DNA of 64,000 nucleotides from Lachnospiraceae bacterium (lineage in GTDB: Bacteria > Bacillota > Clostridia > Lachnospirales > Lachnospiraceae): assembly GCA_029053015.1 (NCBI GenBank), contig JAIDHX010000037.1:62001-126000 (forward strand). The letters are read 5' to 3'. Below are positions 50,880 through 59,574 of the stretch, piece after piece (the first letter of the stretch is position 1; each line of letters begins with the position of its first letter). The notes beneath the pieces were generated by a model. The model was not told where the DNA came from. It did no database searches and was given only the letters and a program-made list of their open reading frames with translations. A program made the translations under genes and the position numbers.

Positions 50880-51215
50880 ATGGGAGAAATCAATGAAATC
50901 CTGCAGGCGTTGACGCAGGAACTGAGGAGAGGAACCATAGTGCTGAGTGTGCTGAGTCAGTTAGACAATCCTGCGTACGGCTACACGCTGGTAAAAAATA
51001 TGGAGGAGAAAGGCGTCAGGGTAGATACCAACACACTTTATCCTCTGCTTCGGAGGCTGGAAAAGCAGGAGATACTGGTAAGCGAGTGGGAGACTGACGG
51101 CAGCAAACCCCGCAAATATTATAAGCGGACAGCGTTCGGTGATGCGGTGTACGAGAGTCTGCGCAGACAGTGGAAGGAAATGACGGAGTGCATGGAGAAG
51201 ATGCTTGGAGAATAG
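50880..51215 (+). CDS. PadR-family transcriptional regulator
   Basis: 111 residues from ATG 50880 with AAGGAGAG upstream; the GTG at 50874 is an alternative. Compact PadR winged helix: TIVLSVLSQLDNPAYGYTLVKNMEEKG, then VDTNTLYPLLRRLEKQEILVSEWE, and TDGSKPRKYYKRT as wing. The C-terminal helix is short (subfamily 1). It is 14 nt before a DUF1700 membrane protein gene, the standard pairing, and probably represses its own operon through the palindrome in its promoter. Confidence 0.92.
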   Translation: MGEINEILQALTQELRRGTIVLSVLSQLDNPAYGYTLVKNMEEKGVRVDTNTLYPLLRRLEKQEILVSEWETDGSKPRKYYKRTAFGDAVYESLRRQWKEMTECMEKMLGE

Positions 51216-51229
51216 AAAGGAAGGACAAT

Positions 51230-52273
51230 ATGATAGAGAGATATTTATATGATGTGGTGAGAAGGCTGCCTGAAAACCAGAGGAAGGATATTGAGGAAGA
51301 ACTCAGGACGTTGATTGAGGATATGCTGGAGGAGCGGCAGGCGGGCAGCAGGGAAGAGAACATAAAAGAGGTACTTTCCGAACTGGGGGATCCCGCAAAG
51401 CTGGCGATGAAATACAGGGGGGAAGAGGCGCATCTGATAGGCGGGGAGTATTATCCCCTCTACTGTCAGATTTTGAAGCTGGTTTTGATTTGCGTCGGAG
51501 TCGGCGTGGCAATATCCACAGTGGTACATTTGGTGGTACAGCTTCCCATACAGAGCGGCGTGGTTGACGGAGTGGTGGATGGTTTCGTGGACGGTTTCCT
51601 CTCGCTGGCAAGTCTGCCGGGCGCTTTGCTGGAGGCGTTTGGATTTGTGACACTTGTGTTTTTTATTATGGAGAGGAATCAGGTGAAGCTGCAGAAAAGG
51701 GAGCCGTGGAGTCTGGATAATTTGACGCAGATTCCGCATAAAAAGGCAGTAATACCGAAAAGCGACAGTATTGTCGGTGTTTTGGTCGGCGTCTTTATTA
51801 TGGTTATTTTTATCTGTCTGCCGGAGTGCATCGGTGTATGGTGCAAAAATGCCGATGGGGAGTTAGTGGCAGTCTCCATTTTCAATCTGTCCATATGGAG
51901 TAAAGCGCTTCCCTTCTTTATCATCAGCATGCTGGCTGGGATTGTGGATGATTTTGTAAAGCTGATCATCGGGTATTACAACAAAACCGTGATGTATGTC
52001 AGCATTGCGTGCAGCCTGATCAGTCTGGCAGCCATGGTGATTCTGTTTAAGGGATACGAAATTTTTAATGTAAACTTCGTGGAGGAACTGTTTTCCATAA
52101 CGGGCGAGACATTTTCCGAAAAATATGATATACTGACATACTGGAAAACAGGCATCGCCGGTGTGGCATTGTCCAATTTCTTTCTTGTATTGATTGGGGC
52201 AATGATTCTGATCGATCTTGCGGTGACTGTGTACCGGACTTTGCGATACGGACAGAGAGGAAATGAAAGATAA
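51230..52273 (+). CDS. DUF1700/HAAS-type membrane protein paired with PadR
   Basis: 347 residues from ATG 51230 (AAAGGAAGGA upstream). The N-terminal soluble segment (VVRRLPENQRKDIEEELRTLIEDMLEE, VLSELGDPAKLAMKYRG) is the helical HAAS/DUF1700 signature. Six or so TM segments follow, with a repetitive VVDGVVDGFVDGF stretch. Such proteins are partners of PadR regulators and may sense envelope or antimicrobial stress, but the mechanism is not established. It overlaps hemZ by one base, so the pair appears to have been inserted ahead of hemZ. Confidence 0.82.
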   Translation: MIERYLYDVVRRLPENQRKDIEEELRTLIEDMLEERQAGSREENIKEVLSELGDPAKLAMKYRGEEAHLIGGEYYPLYCQILKLVLICVGVGVAISTVVHLVVQLPIQSGVVDGVVDGFVDGFLSLASLPGALLEAFGFVTLVFFIMERNQVKLQKREPWSLDNLTQIPHKKAVIPKSDSIVGVLVGVFIMVIFICLPECIGVWCKNADGELVAVSIFNLSIWSKALPFFIISMLAGIVDDFVKLIIGYYNKTVMYVSIACSLISLAAMVILFKGYEIFNVNFVEELFSITGETFSEKYDILTYWKTGIAGVALSNFFLVLIGAMILIDLAVTVYRTLRYGQRGNER

Positions 52274-53778
52274 TGTTTGCGGTAGAAATTGGGGAGACAA
52301 GGTTTGAATATGATGTACAGGCGCTTGTAAAGGCGTTCTATCCGGAGGAAAATGTGCGGGTCATGACGCCGGACATGGGGGAGGAAAAGCGCGCGGAGGC
52401 AGAAAAAGCGCTTCGGCTGAAGGTAGAGTTTTTGCAGGACGGCGCAAGAGTTTCTTTCTTTCTGCCTCCCGCGACGGAAGATAACGACGCAGAGAGAACG
52501 GTGGACAAAAGCTATCTATGGCAGGCCGAAGAAGGGGACAGGGAGTCGAAAGCCTATAAGACGGAGTTTAAACGCTTTTTCTATACCACGCTTTCCGAAT
52601 ACACAAAGAAAACGCTGCCATGGGGCAGCCTTACGGGAATCCGCCCGACTAAGATAGCCATGGGACTTTTAGAGAACGGAAAAAGCGGAGAAGAAGTCAT
52701 TTCTTATATGCAGAAAGAATATTTTGTGAGCAGCAATAAGGCAGAGCTCAGTGTGGAAATTGCGGAGCGGGAAAAGGAGCTTTTGTCCCATATCCACTAT
52801 GCAGACGGTTACAGTCTGTATATCGGGATTCCTTTTTGTCCTACGACCTGCCTTTACTGTTCCTTCACCTCTTATCCGCTCTGTAAGTTTGAACGGCTGG
52901 TGGAGGCCTATATCGACTGCCTGATAAAGGAGCTTCGATGTGTAGGAGAAATGTACCGTGACAGGGTATTGGACAGTGTTTATATCGGCGGCGGTACGCC
53001 GACAACCCTAAATCCTGCGCAGCTTGACAGGCTGCTTGCAGCGATTCGGGAGCATTTTGATTTTTCCACGGTACAGGAATTTACCGTGGAGGCAGGCAGG
53101 GCGGACAGCATCACGGAGGAGAAGCTTGCGGTACTGAAAAAGCACGGCGTGGGGCGTATCAGTATCAATCCGCAGACCATGAAGGAAGAGACATTAAAGC
53201 TGATTGGCAGGCAGGCGACGCCAAAACAGGTGAAGGAAGCCTTTGCCATGGCGCGCGCGGTGGGCGGCTTCAACATCAATATGGACATTATTTTAGGGCT
53301 GCCGGGCGAAGGCGAGGCGGATGTGAAAAACACCATAGAGGAAATCACTGCCATGCAGCCGGATTCCCTCACCGTACATTCCCTTGCCATAAAGCGGGCG
53401 TCTCACTTAAGCAAGTGGATTTTGGACAATGGCATAGAGAGCTTAAAAAACACCGACAAAACCATGGAGATTGCAGCACAGGGAGCGGCGGGGCTTCACA
53501 TGCACCCCTATTATCTCTACAGGCAGAAAAATATGTCGGGTAACTTTGAAAATGTGGGCTATGCCACAGAAGGCAATTACGGGCTTTACAACATTCTGAT
53601 TATGGAGGAAAAACAGACCATCATTGCCTGCGGTGCAGGCAGCATCACCAAGGCAGTCTATCCTGACGGCAGGATAGAGCGCATGGACAATGTAAAAGAT
53701 GTGACGCTCTACATAGAAAAAATCGATGAAATGATAGAGCGGAAGCAGAAGTTACTTACGGATTATGTGGTTGGATGA
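52273..53778 (+). CDS. hemZ: HemZ-type radical SAM protein (coproporphyrinogen dehydrogenase family)
   Basis: 501 residues, equal to B. subtilis HemZ. Residues 1-175 are a HemZ-specific N-terminal domain. The radical SAM motif CPTTCLYCSF (CX3CX2C) is at about 192-201, then SVYIGGGTPTTLNPAQL. B. subtilis HemZ has been proposed to oxidise coproporphyrinogen III without oxygen, but activity in relatives is uncertain. It differs clearly from HemW at 13747. Following relA and its hydrolase is normal order in Clostridia apart from the PadR/DUF1700 insertion. Confidence 0.9.
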   Translation: MFAVEIGETRFEYDVQALVKAFYPEENVRVMTPDMGEEKRAEAEKALRLKVEFLQDGARVSFFLPPATEDNDAERTVDKSYLWQAEEGDRESKAYKTEFKRFFYTTLSEYTKKTLPWGSLTGIRPTKIAMGLLENGKSGEEVISYMQKEYFVSSNKAELSVEIAEREKELLSHIHYADGYSLYIGIPFCPTTCLYCSFTSYPLCKFERLVEAYIDCLIKELRCVGEMYRDRVLDSVYIGGGTPTTLNPAQLDRLLAAIREHFDFSTVQEFTVEAGRADSITEEKLAVLKKHGVGRISINPQTMKEETLKLIGRQATPKQVKEAFAMARAVGGFNINMDIILGLPGEGEADVKNTIEEITAMQPDSLTVHSLAIKRASHLSKWILDNGIESLKNTDKTMEIAAQGAAGLHMHPYYLYRQKNMSGNFENVGYATEGNYGLYNILIMEEKQTIIACGAGSITKAVYPDGRIERMDNVKDVTLYIEKIDEMIERKQKLLTDYVVG

Positions 53779-53833
53779 GAGATTTTCCGAAATTGCGGAA
53801 TGATTGCAGAAAAGAATGAGAGGTATAGAGCCA

Positions 53834-54442
53834 ATGATGAATAACAGGGATGAACTTGCATGGGAAGAGGTCAGTACAGAGCATATCATACAGGATGAGT
53901 GGATAGATTTCCGGCGGTCGGCATACCGATTTCCTGACGGAACGGTGTTTGAACCGTATTATTCTTACAGCCGCAGGGATTATGTGGTCATTGTGGCGTC
54001 TGACTGTAACGGGAACTATATTTGTGTGAGGCAGTTTAGGCAGGGAATAAGAGAGGTTACCACCGAGTTCCCAGCCGGCGGGCTGGAGAGGTCTGACGGA
54101 AAGGAATACCGCTCCGGAAAAGGGGATGATCTTTCGGAGGATGCGCTGGTCGCAGCGAAGAGAGAGCTGTTGGAGGAGACGGGATATGCATCGGACGAAT
54201 GGACACATCTGATCACAATCCCTTCGAATGCAACACTCGCAGACAATTATGCTCATGTATATATGGCAAAAAACTGCAGTAAGGTGGGAGGACAGAATCT
54301 GGATGAGATGGAGTTTTTGAATGTGGAACTTCACACAGAACAGGAGATCGGGGAACTGATACACACCGGCAGGTTCCAGCAGGCTGCTCATGTGATGGCA
54401 TGGCTGTTGGCGAAAGAGGCTTCTGCCAAAGGACGATATTAA
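53834..54442 (+). CDS. NUDIX hydrolase (ADP-ribose pyrophosphatase-like)
   Basis: 202 residues from ATG 53834, after GAGAGG; ATG 53837 is the alternative. The Nudix box core is EDALVAAKRELLEETGY, preceded by EFPAGGLERSDG. An insertion of about 12 residues (KEYRSGKGDD) separates the Gly-rich start from the box, and the expected Gly six residues before the first Glu is shifted, an unusual spacing. RQFRQGIREVTTEFPAG is typical of ADP-ribose or nucleoside-diphosphate-sugar hydrolases. The next gene starts 18 nt downstream. Confidence 0.82.
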   Translation: MMNNRDELAWEEVSTEHIIQDEWIDFRRSAYRFPDGTVFEPYYSYSRRDYVVIVASDCNGNYICVRQFRQGIREVTTEFPAGGLERSDGKEYRSGKGDDLSEDALVAAKRELLEETGYASDEWTHLITIPSNATLADNYAHVYMAKNCSKVGGQNLDEMEFLNVELHTEQEIGELIHTGRFQQAAHVMAWLLAKEASAKGRY

Positions 54443-54459
54443 ATTTTTGGAGGTTGCAG

Positions 54460-55149
54460 ATGGATAACATTATCAAAATTATGGATCATTTTTGGATTAT
54501 TGAGGAGACCGGCGTCCGGGCGTTTTTATTTGAAGGCGACCAAAAGGCCATGCTGATTGATACCGGATTTGGCACACTGCCGATTCGTGAGATGATCGCA
54601 GGGCTGACGGAGCTGCCTGTATTTTTGGTGAACACGCATACGGACAGAGACCACATAGGATGCAACAAAGACTTCAGGCCTGTTTATATGCATCCGGCAG
54701 AAATGGATCATTATCGGAATCAATTGCCCGAGGGCTGCCGCATGGAAGATGTGTGTCCGTTATGGGAAGGAGATATCATCGATTTGGGATACTGGAAGTT
54801 TGAAGTAATCCTGACGCCCGGCCATACACCGGGAAGCATCATGCTTTTGGAACGTGAAAAGCGGATGCTCATAGCGGGCGACTCGATTCAGGACGGCGAT
54901 ATATATATGTTTGGCGCGGGCCGTAATATGCAGGCATTTCAGTACAGCCTTCAGAAAATGATAAATATGTCAGAGGCATTTGATTCCATCTGGCCCTCCC
55001 ATGGCAGCTATCCTCTGACTGCGGATATCATTCCGGGTATTTTGCAGGGAGCACAGGATCTGATGGCAGGTAAAACGGAGGGACAGGAACCGCCCCGGCC
55101 TATGCCGTGTAAAAGGTATGTTTGTGATGTGGTAAGTTTTCTGTATTAG
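54460..55149 (+). CDS. Metallo-beta-lactamase-fold hydrolase, HxDxDH variant
   Basis: 229 residues from ATG 54460, behind TTTTTGGAGG; the frame is open back to 54400 but overlaps the NUDIX gene. The metal motif is THTDRDHIG, with Asp where canonical enzymes have the second His, a known variant form. Other ligands: TPGHTPGSI, AGDSIQDGD and PSHGSYPL. Substrate cannot be told from sequence. It is probably co-transcribed with the NUDIX gene. Confidence 0.85.
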   Translation: MDNIIKIMDHFWIIEETGVRAFLFEGDQKAMLIDTGFGTLPIREMIAGLTELPVFLVNTHTDRDHIGCNKDFRPVYMHPAEMDHYRNQLPEGCRMEDVCPLWEGDIIDLGYWKFEVILTPGHTPGSIMLLEREKRMLIAGDSIQDGDIYMFGAGRNMQAFQYSLQKMINMSEAFDSIWPSHGSYPLTADIIPGILQGAQDLMAGKTEGQEPPRPMPCKRYVCDVVSFLY

Positions 55150-55183
55150 TCTGCGGGAAATATTTGAAAGATGGAGTGTCAGG

Positions 55184-56101
55184 ATGACCTTACAACAGTT
55201 AAAATATGTGGTGGCAGTGGCAGAAGCCGGAACCATTACAGAGGCGGCGGACAGGCTGTATATCTCCCAGCCCAGCCTTACCAATGCCATTCATGAATTG
55301 GAAAAAGAAATGCATGTTCAAATCTTCAACCGGACAAACAAAGGCATCAGTCTTTCGAAAGAGGGAGAGTCCTTTTTGGGATATGCCAGACAGGTGTTGG
55401 AGCAGGCGGCGGTTTTAGAGGATAAATATAAGGGCAGCAGCGGTGGGAAAAAGCAATTTTGCGTTTCTACACAGCATTATTCCTTTGCTGTCAATGCTTT
55501 TGTGGATTTAATCAAGGAATACGGGCAGGAAGAATATGATTTCAGTCTGCGGGAGACGCAGACCTATGAAATTATCGAGGATGTGGGGCGGATGAGGAGC
55601 GAAATCGGCATCCTGTTTCTGAACAGTTTTAATGAAACCGTCATCCGTAAAATCCTGAAGGCGAATGATTTGGAATTTCATCCGCTTTTCATCGCAGAAC
55701 CCCATGTATTTATCAGCAGAAAACATCCGCTTGCAGGGAGAGCGGTTATTACAAACGAAGAGCTGGAGCCTTACCCCTATCTGTCCTTTGAGCAGGGAGA
55801 GCACAATTCTTTTTATTTTTCGGAGGAGATTTTTTCTGTTTTTGAGCGGAAGAAAAATATACGTGTGCGGGACAGGGCAACTTTGTTTAATCTTTTAATC
55901 GGACTAAACGGCTATACGGTATGCAGCGGTGTCATAGACAGAAACCTGAACGGTGAAGATATCATCGCTGTTCCTTTGGCACAGGACGGGAACGCTGAAA
56001 GCGCTGCCATGCATATTGGATATATTATCCATAGCAGGGGAGTACTCAGCAGACTGGGACAGACATATCTGGAGGCATTACAGCAATATATAGTGCATTA
56101 G
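55184..56101 (+). CDS. LysR-family transcriptional regulator
   Basis: 305 residues. N-terminal helix-turn-helix: LQQLKYVVAVAEAGTITEAADRLYISQPSLTNAIHELEKEM, then FNRTNKGISLSKEGE. C-terminal substrate-binding domain (about 90-300) with EIGILFLNSFNETV and NGYTVCSGVIDR. It is upstream of metE-metF in the same direction, separated by a strong terminator, so it may control them in trans like MetR/CmbR-type regulators. That target is inferred from position only. Confidence 0.88.
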   Translation: MTLQQLKYVVAVAEAGTITEAADRLYISQPSLTNAIHELEKEMHVQIFNRTNKGISLSKEGESFLGYARQVLEQAAVLEDKYKGSSGGKKQFCVSTQHYSFAVNAFVDLIKEYGQEEYDFSLRETQTYEIIEDVGRMRSEIGILFLNSFNETVIRKILKANDLEFHPLFIAEPHVFISRKHPLAGRAVITNEELEPYPYLSFEQGEHNSFYFSEEIFSVFERKKNIRVRDRATLFNLLIGLNGYTVCSGVIDRNLNGEDIIAVPLAQDGNAESAAMHIGYIIHSRGVLSRLGQTYLEALQQYIVH

Positions 56102-56106
56102 GTGAG

Positions 56107-56149
56107 GAGCCTTTGTCATAGTTTTAAACTATGACAAAGGCTCTTTTTT
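56107..56149 (+). terminator. Strong terminator after the lysR-type gene
   Basis: An 18-bp perfect inverted repeat (GAGCCTTTGTCATAGTTT and its complement, one T between) followed by seven Ts. Confidence 0.9.
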
Positions 56150-56222
56150 AAATATTATACACGTTCTTTCGGATAAATTATAATGAAAACGCTATTACAA
56201 ATTATTTTATTCGGAGGATATT

Positions 56223-58496
56223 ATGCAGACATCAGTAATCGGATTTCCCAGAATCGGGACTTTAAGGGAATTAAAGTTTGCTTCTGAGAAATATTTCAGG
56301 AAGGAAATTGACACGACAGAGCTTTTAGAGACTGCAAAAAAATTGCGGGAAACGCATTGGAATACGCAGAAAAAGGCGGGAATTGATTATATTTCCGGCA
56401 ATGATTTTTCTCATTACGACATGCTGTTAGATACGGCAGTACTGTTTGACATTGTGCCAAAACGCTATCAGGAATTAAGGCTGTCAAAACTGGATACTTA
56501 TTTTGCCATGGCGCGCGGTTATCAGGGATCTTCGGGAGACGTAAAGGCGCTGGCAATGAAAAAATGGTTCAATACCAATTATCATTACATTGTGCCCGAG
56601 CTGGAGGACGATACTGTGATTGGACTTACGGGAAATAAGCTGTGGGAGGAATATGCGGAGGCCAAAGCGCTTGGCGTGGAAACAAAGCCGGTTGTGATTG
56701 GCGCGTACACGCTGCTAAAGCTGTGCCGGTGTACGGGAAGCAAAAAGGCGGATGATTATGTAGACGCCCTTATCTGCGGATATCAAAAGCTGCTGCAAAA
56801 ATGCGGGGAGCACCAAATGGCATGGGTGCAGTTTGACGAACCGGCGCTTGTGCAGGATATGAACGAGGCAGATATAGCGCGCTTTTGCAAAATGTATGAA
56901 GGTATCCTGCCGTCCGCAAGGCAGTGTAATGTATTGCTGCAGACTTATTTCGGCGATGTCAGGGACATTTATGCTGACCTGATAAAGCTGCCATTTGCAG
57001 GGATTGGGCTTGATTTTGTGGAAGGAAAAGAAACTTACAATTTAATCGAAAAATATGGTTTCCCGCAGGATAAGATTTTGTTTGCGGGATTGGTAAACGG
57101 AAAAAACATTTGGAAAAATCGTTATAAAAACACGTTGCAAACTTTGGACAACCTGCGCGGGAAGGGCATTCAGACTGTATTGTCAACGTCCTGTTCCCTG
57201 CTGCATGTGCCCTATACCTTACGTCATGAAAAGAAACTGGCGCCGGAATACCTTTCTCATTTTTCCTTTGCAGAGGAAAAACTGACGGAACTGGCAGAAT
57301 TGAAAACACTTGCCGAATGTGGGGACTACAGCGCCAATGCCATTTATCAGCGCAATGAAATGCTTTTTGCGGAAAGCAGAAACTGCGAAAATGCGGAAGT
57401 GAAAGAACGCCTTTCCAAAGTAACAGACAGTGATTATATGCGGCTGCCAAAGCGGAGTGAGCGGCAGAAATTGCAGAAAAAAATACTTGCGCTGCCGGAA
57501 TTTCCTACCACAACCATCGGTTCTTTCCCGCAGACGCCGGATGTAAAAGCAAACCGCTCTGCTTACCGCAGGGGTGAAATATCGGAGCAGGAATATGTAG
57601 CATTTAACCGGAAAAAAATTGCCGAGAGCATTGCCTGGCAGGAAGAAATCGGGTTGGATGTACTGGTTCACGGAGAATATGAGAGAAATGACATGGTGGA
57701 GTATTTTGGGGAAGCGCTGGGCGGTTTTCTGTTTACGGAGAAGGCATGGGTGCAGTCCTACGGTACCCGCTGCGTAAAACCGCCCATTGTCTGGGGCGAT
57801 GTATACAGGGAGAAGCCGATAACGGTGGAATGGTCCGTCTATGCACAGTCTCAGACAGAAAAAATGATGAAGGGAATGTTGACGGGTCCCGTTACCATAT
57901 TGAACTGGTCGTTCCCGCGGGAGGATATTTCCGTAAAAGAGTCGATTTCCCAGATTGCGCTGGCAATTCGGGATGAAGTGCTGGATTTGGAGAAAAACGG
58001 AATCCGCATCATACAGATAGACGAGGCGGCGCTTCGGGAGAAGCTGCCCCTCAGAAAATCTGACTGGCAGAAAGAGTATCTGGATTTTGCAATTCCTGCT
58101 TTCCGTCTGACGCACAGCGGCGTGAAGCCGGAAACGCAGATTCACACACATATGTGCTACAGCGAGTTTACCGATATTATTCCGGCGATAGACGCCATGG
58201 ATGCCGATGTTATTACTTTTGAAGCGTCCCGCTCGGATTTGCAGATATTGGATTCTCTGCGGGAACATCATTTTGAGACGGAGGTCGGTCCCGGCGTGTA
58301 TGACATCCACTCCCCAAGAGTGCCGTCTGTGGAGGAGATTACAGCGGCGCTGCAGGTTATGCTCACCAAAATCGACAGAGAAAAATTGTGGATAAATCCC
58401 GACTGCGGATTAAAAACGAGAGCTATGCCGGAAACGGATGCAAGCCTCAGAAATTTAGTGGAGGCGGCAAAACAGGTAAGGAGCTTTGTACCATAA
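56223..58496 (+). CDS. metE: Cobalamin-independent methionine synthase MetE
   Basis: 757 residues, normal length with the duplicated barrel. N-terminal [21 protein letters not shown]; catalytic C-terminal half from [15 protein letters not shown], with zinc ligands in HTHMCYSEF and NPDCGLKTR and substrate-binding [13 protein letters not shown]. It moves a methyl group from 5-methyl-tetrahydrofolate (polyglutamate) to homocysteine. GGAGG precedes the ATG. metF follows, 23 nt after the stop. The 73-bp gap between the upstream terminator and the ATG is too short for a SAM riboswitch, so control is probably by protein. Confidence 0.97.
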   Translation: MQTSVIGFPRIGTLRELKFASEKYFRKEIDTTELLETAKKLRETHWNTQKKAGIDYISGNDFSHYDMLLDTAVLFDIVPKRYQELRLSKLDTYFAMARGYQGSSGDVKALAMKKWFNTNYHYIVPELEDDTVIGLTGNKLWEEYAEAKALGVETKPVVIGAYTLLKLCRCTGSKKADDYVDALICGYQKLLQKCGEHQMAWVQFDEPALVQDMNEADIARFCKMYEGILPSARQCNVLLQTYFGDVRDIYADLIKLPFAGIGLDFVEGKETYNLIEKYGFPQDKILFAGLVNGKNIWKNRYKNTLQTLDNLRGKGIQTVLSTSCSLLHVPYTLRHEKKLAPEYLSHFSFAEEKLTELAELKTLAECGDYSANAIYQRNEMLFAESRNCENAEVKERLSKVTDSDYMRLPKRSERQKLQKKILALPEFPTTTIGSFPQTPDVKANRSAYRRGEISEQEYVAFNRKKIAESIAWQEEIGLDVLVHGEYERNDMVEYFGEALGGFLFTEKAWVQSYGTRCVKPPIVWGDVYREKPITVEWSVYAQSQTEKMMKGMLTGPVTILNWSFPREDISVKESISQIALAIRDEVLDLEKNGIRIIQIDEAALREKLPLRKSDWQKEYLDFAIPAFRLTHSGVKPETQIHTHMCYSEFTDIIPAIDAMDADVITFEASRSDLQILDSLREHHFETEVGPGVYDIHSPRVPSVEEITAALQVMLTKIDREKLWINPDCGLKTRAMPETDASLRNLVEAAKQVRSFVP

Positions 58497-58519
58497 AATG
58501 GTGCAGAAATGAGGGAAAT

Positions 58520-59398
58520 ATGAAAGTATCAGATATATACGGAAGCAAAAGTTTCCGGAGTCAAAATAAGAAAAGCCTGTCCTTTGAGATTTATCCGCCA
58601 AAGAAGGACAGCAGTCTGAAAAACATTGATGAAACATTGGCGGTTCTTTGTGAATTAAAACCGGACTATATCAGCGTAACCTTTGGTGCGGGAGGCAGTG
58701 CAAACTGCAGCCGCACCATAGAACTTGCCAGAAAAATCAAATATGAATACCATGTGGAGCCCGTGGTACATTTAACCTGTCTTCATTATGACAAGGCGGA
58801 AATCGATGCATTTATAAAAGCGCTGCATGCAGAAGGAATCCAGAATATCCTTGCCCTCAGAGGAGACAGAAGGGCAGACCTTTTGGAAAAACAGGATTTC
58901 AAACATGCTTCCGATTTAATTACGTATTTAAAACAAAAGGGGGATTTTTGTCTTTTGGGCGCCTGTTATCCGGAATGCCATCTGGAATCAGACAACAGGG
59001 TGAGTGAGATAAAATACATAAAGGAAAAGGTAAATGCGGGCGCTGAAGTGCTGCTGTCGCAGTTGTTTTTTGACAATGAAATGTTTTTCCGGTTTCTTGA
59101 GGACTGCCGGATTGCAGAAGTCAATGTGCCGGTGATTCCGGGTATTATTCCGGTCATAAACGCTTCTCAGATAAAAAGAATGGTAACCACATGCGGCGCA
59201 ACCGTTCCGGAACGTTTTCGGAAGATTATAGACAAATATGAAAATAACAGGGAGGCACTGTTTGATGCGGGAATGGCATATGCTTTAAGCCAGATTATTG
59301 ATTTGCTGGTGAGCGATATAGAAGGGATCCATTTGTATACCATGAATAACCCGCTTGTCGCAAGAAAGATATGCGAAGGCATACGCAATATCATATAA
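58520..59398 (+). CDS. metF: 5,10-methylenetetrahydrofolate reductase MetF
   Basis: 292 residues from ATG 58520 (GAGGGAAA upstream). TIM-barrel FAD enzyme: LSFEIYPPKKDSSL, SVTFGAGGS, HLTCLHYDKAEID, LALRGDRRAD and VLLSQLFFDNEMFFRFL. It reduces methylene-THF to the methyl-THF used by MetE. It lies directly after metE, so the pair forms a methionine-synthesis operon. Confidence 0.94.
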   Translation: MKVSDIYGSKSFRSQNKKSLSFEIYPPKKDSSLKNIDETLAVLCELKPDYISVTFGAGGSANCSRTIELARKIKYEYHVEPVVHLTCLHYDKAEIDAFIKALHAEGIQNILALRGDRRADLLEKQDFKHASDLITYLKQKGDFCLLGACYPECHLESDNRVSEIKYIKEKVNAGAEVLLSQLFFDNEMFFRFLEDCRIAEVNVPVIPGIIPVINASQIKRMVTTCGATVPERFRKIIDKYENNREALFDAGMAYALSQIIDLLVSDIEGIHLYTMNNPLVARKICEGIRNII

Positions 59399-59455
59399 GA
59401 AATACCGGCTTTGGCAGAAAGAACCCCGCCGTTTGGCAGAGAGAATATTTTATGC

Positions 59456-59484
59456 TTGAAATAACGGGGGAATCAGTGTAAAAT
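59456..59484 (+). promoter_or_regulatory. Promoter of hisS-aspS
   Basis: TTGAAA (59456-59461), 17 nt, TAAAAT (59479-59484). The transcript would start near 59491. Confidence 0.7.
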
Positions 59485-59491
59485 CTTGTAA

Positions 59492-59533
59492 GAAAAGAAA
59501 GACGCGCGGCACGAAAAGCGGCGTCCTCTTTTC
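59492..59533 (+). terminator. Terminator-like hairpin in the hisS leader
   Basis: GAAAAG...GACGC (59492-59505) pairs with GCGTC...CTTTTC (59521-59533) around a 15-nt loop, with a U-rich right flank. It begins at the predicted transcript start, so it is either an attenuator, a 5' stabilising hairpin, or the metF terminator. No T-box sequence is present. Confidence 0.55.
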
Positions 59534-59574
59534 AAAACAGAAAATGCCGTTTGTACGGCAGAATGAGAGGATTT

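Noticed and set aside
57219-58310. 363-codon minus-strand ORF inside metE
   Set aside because: Long only because of codon bias in metE; it covers the catalytic half of a clear MetE and has no family resemblance.
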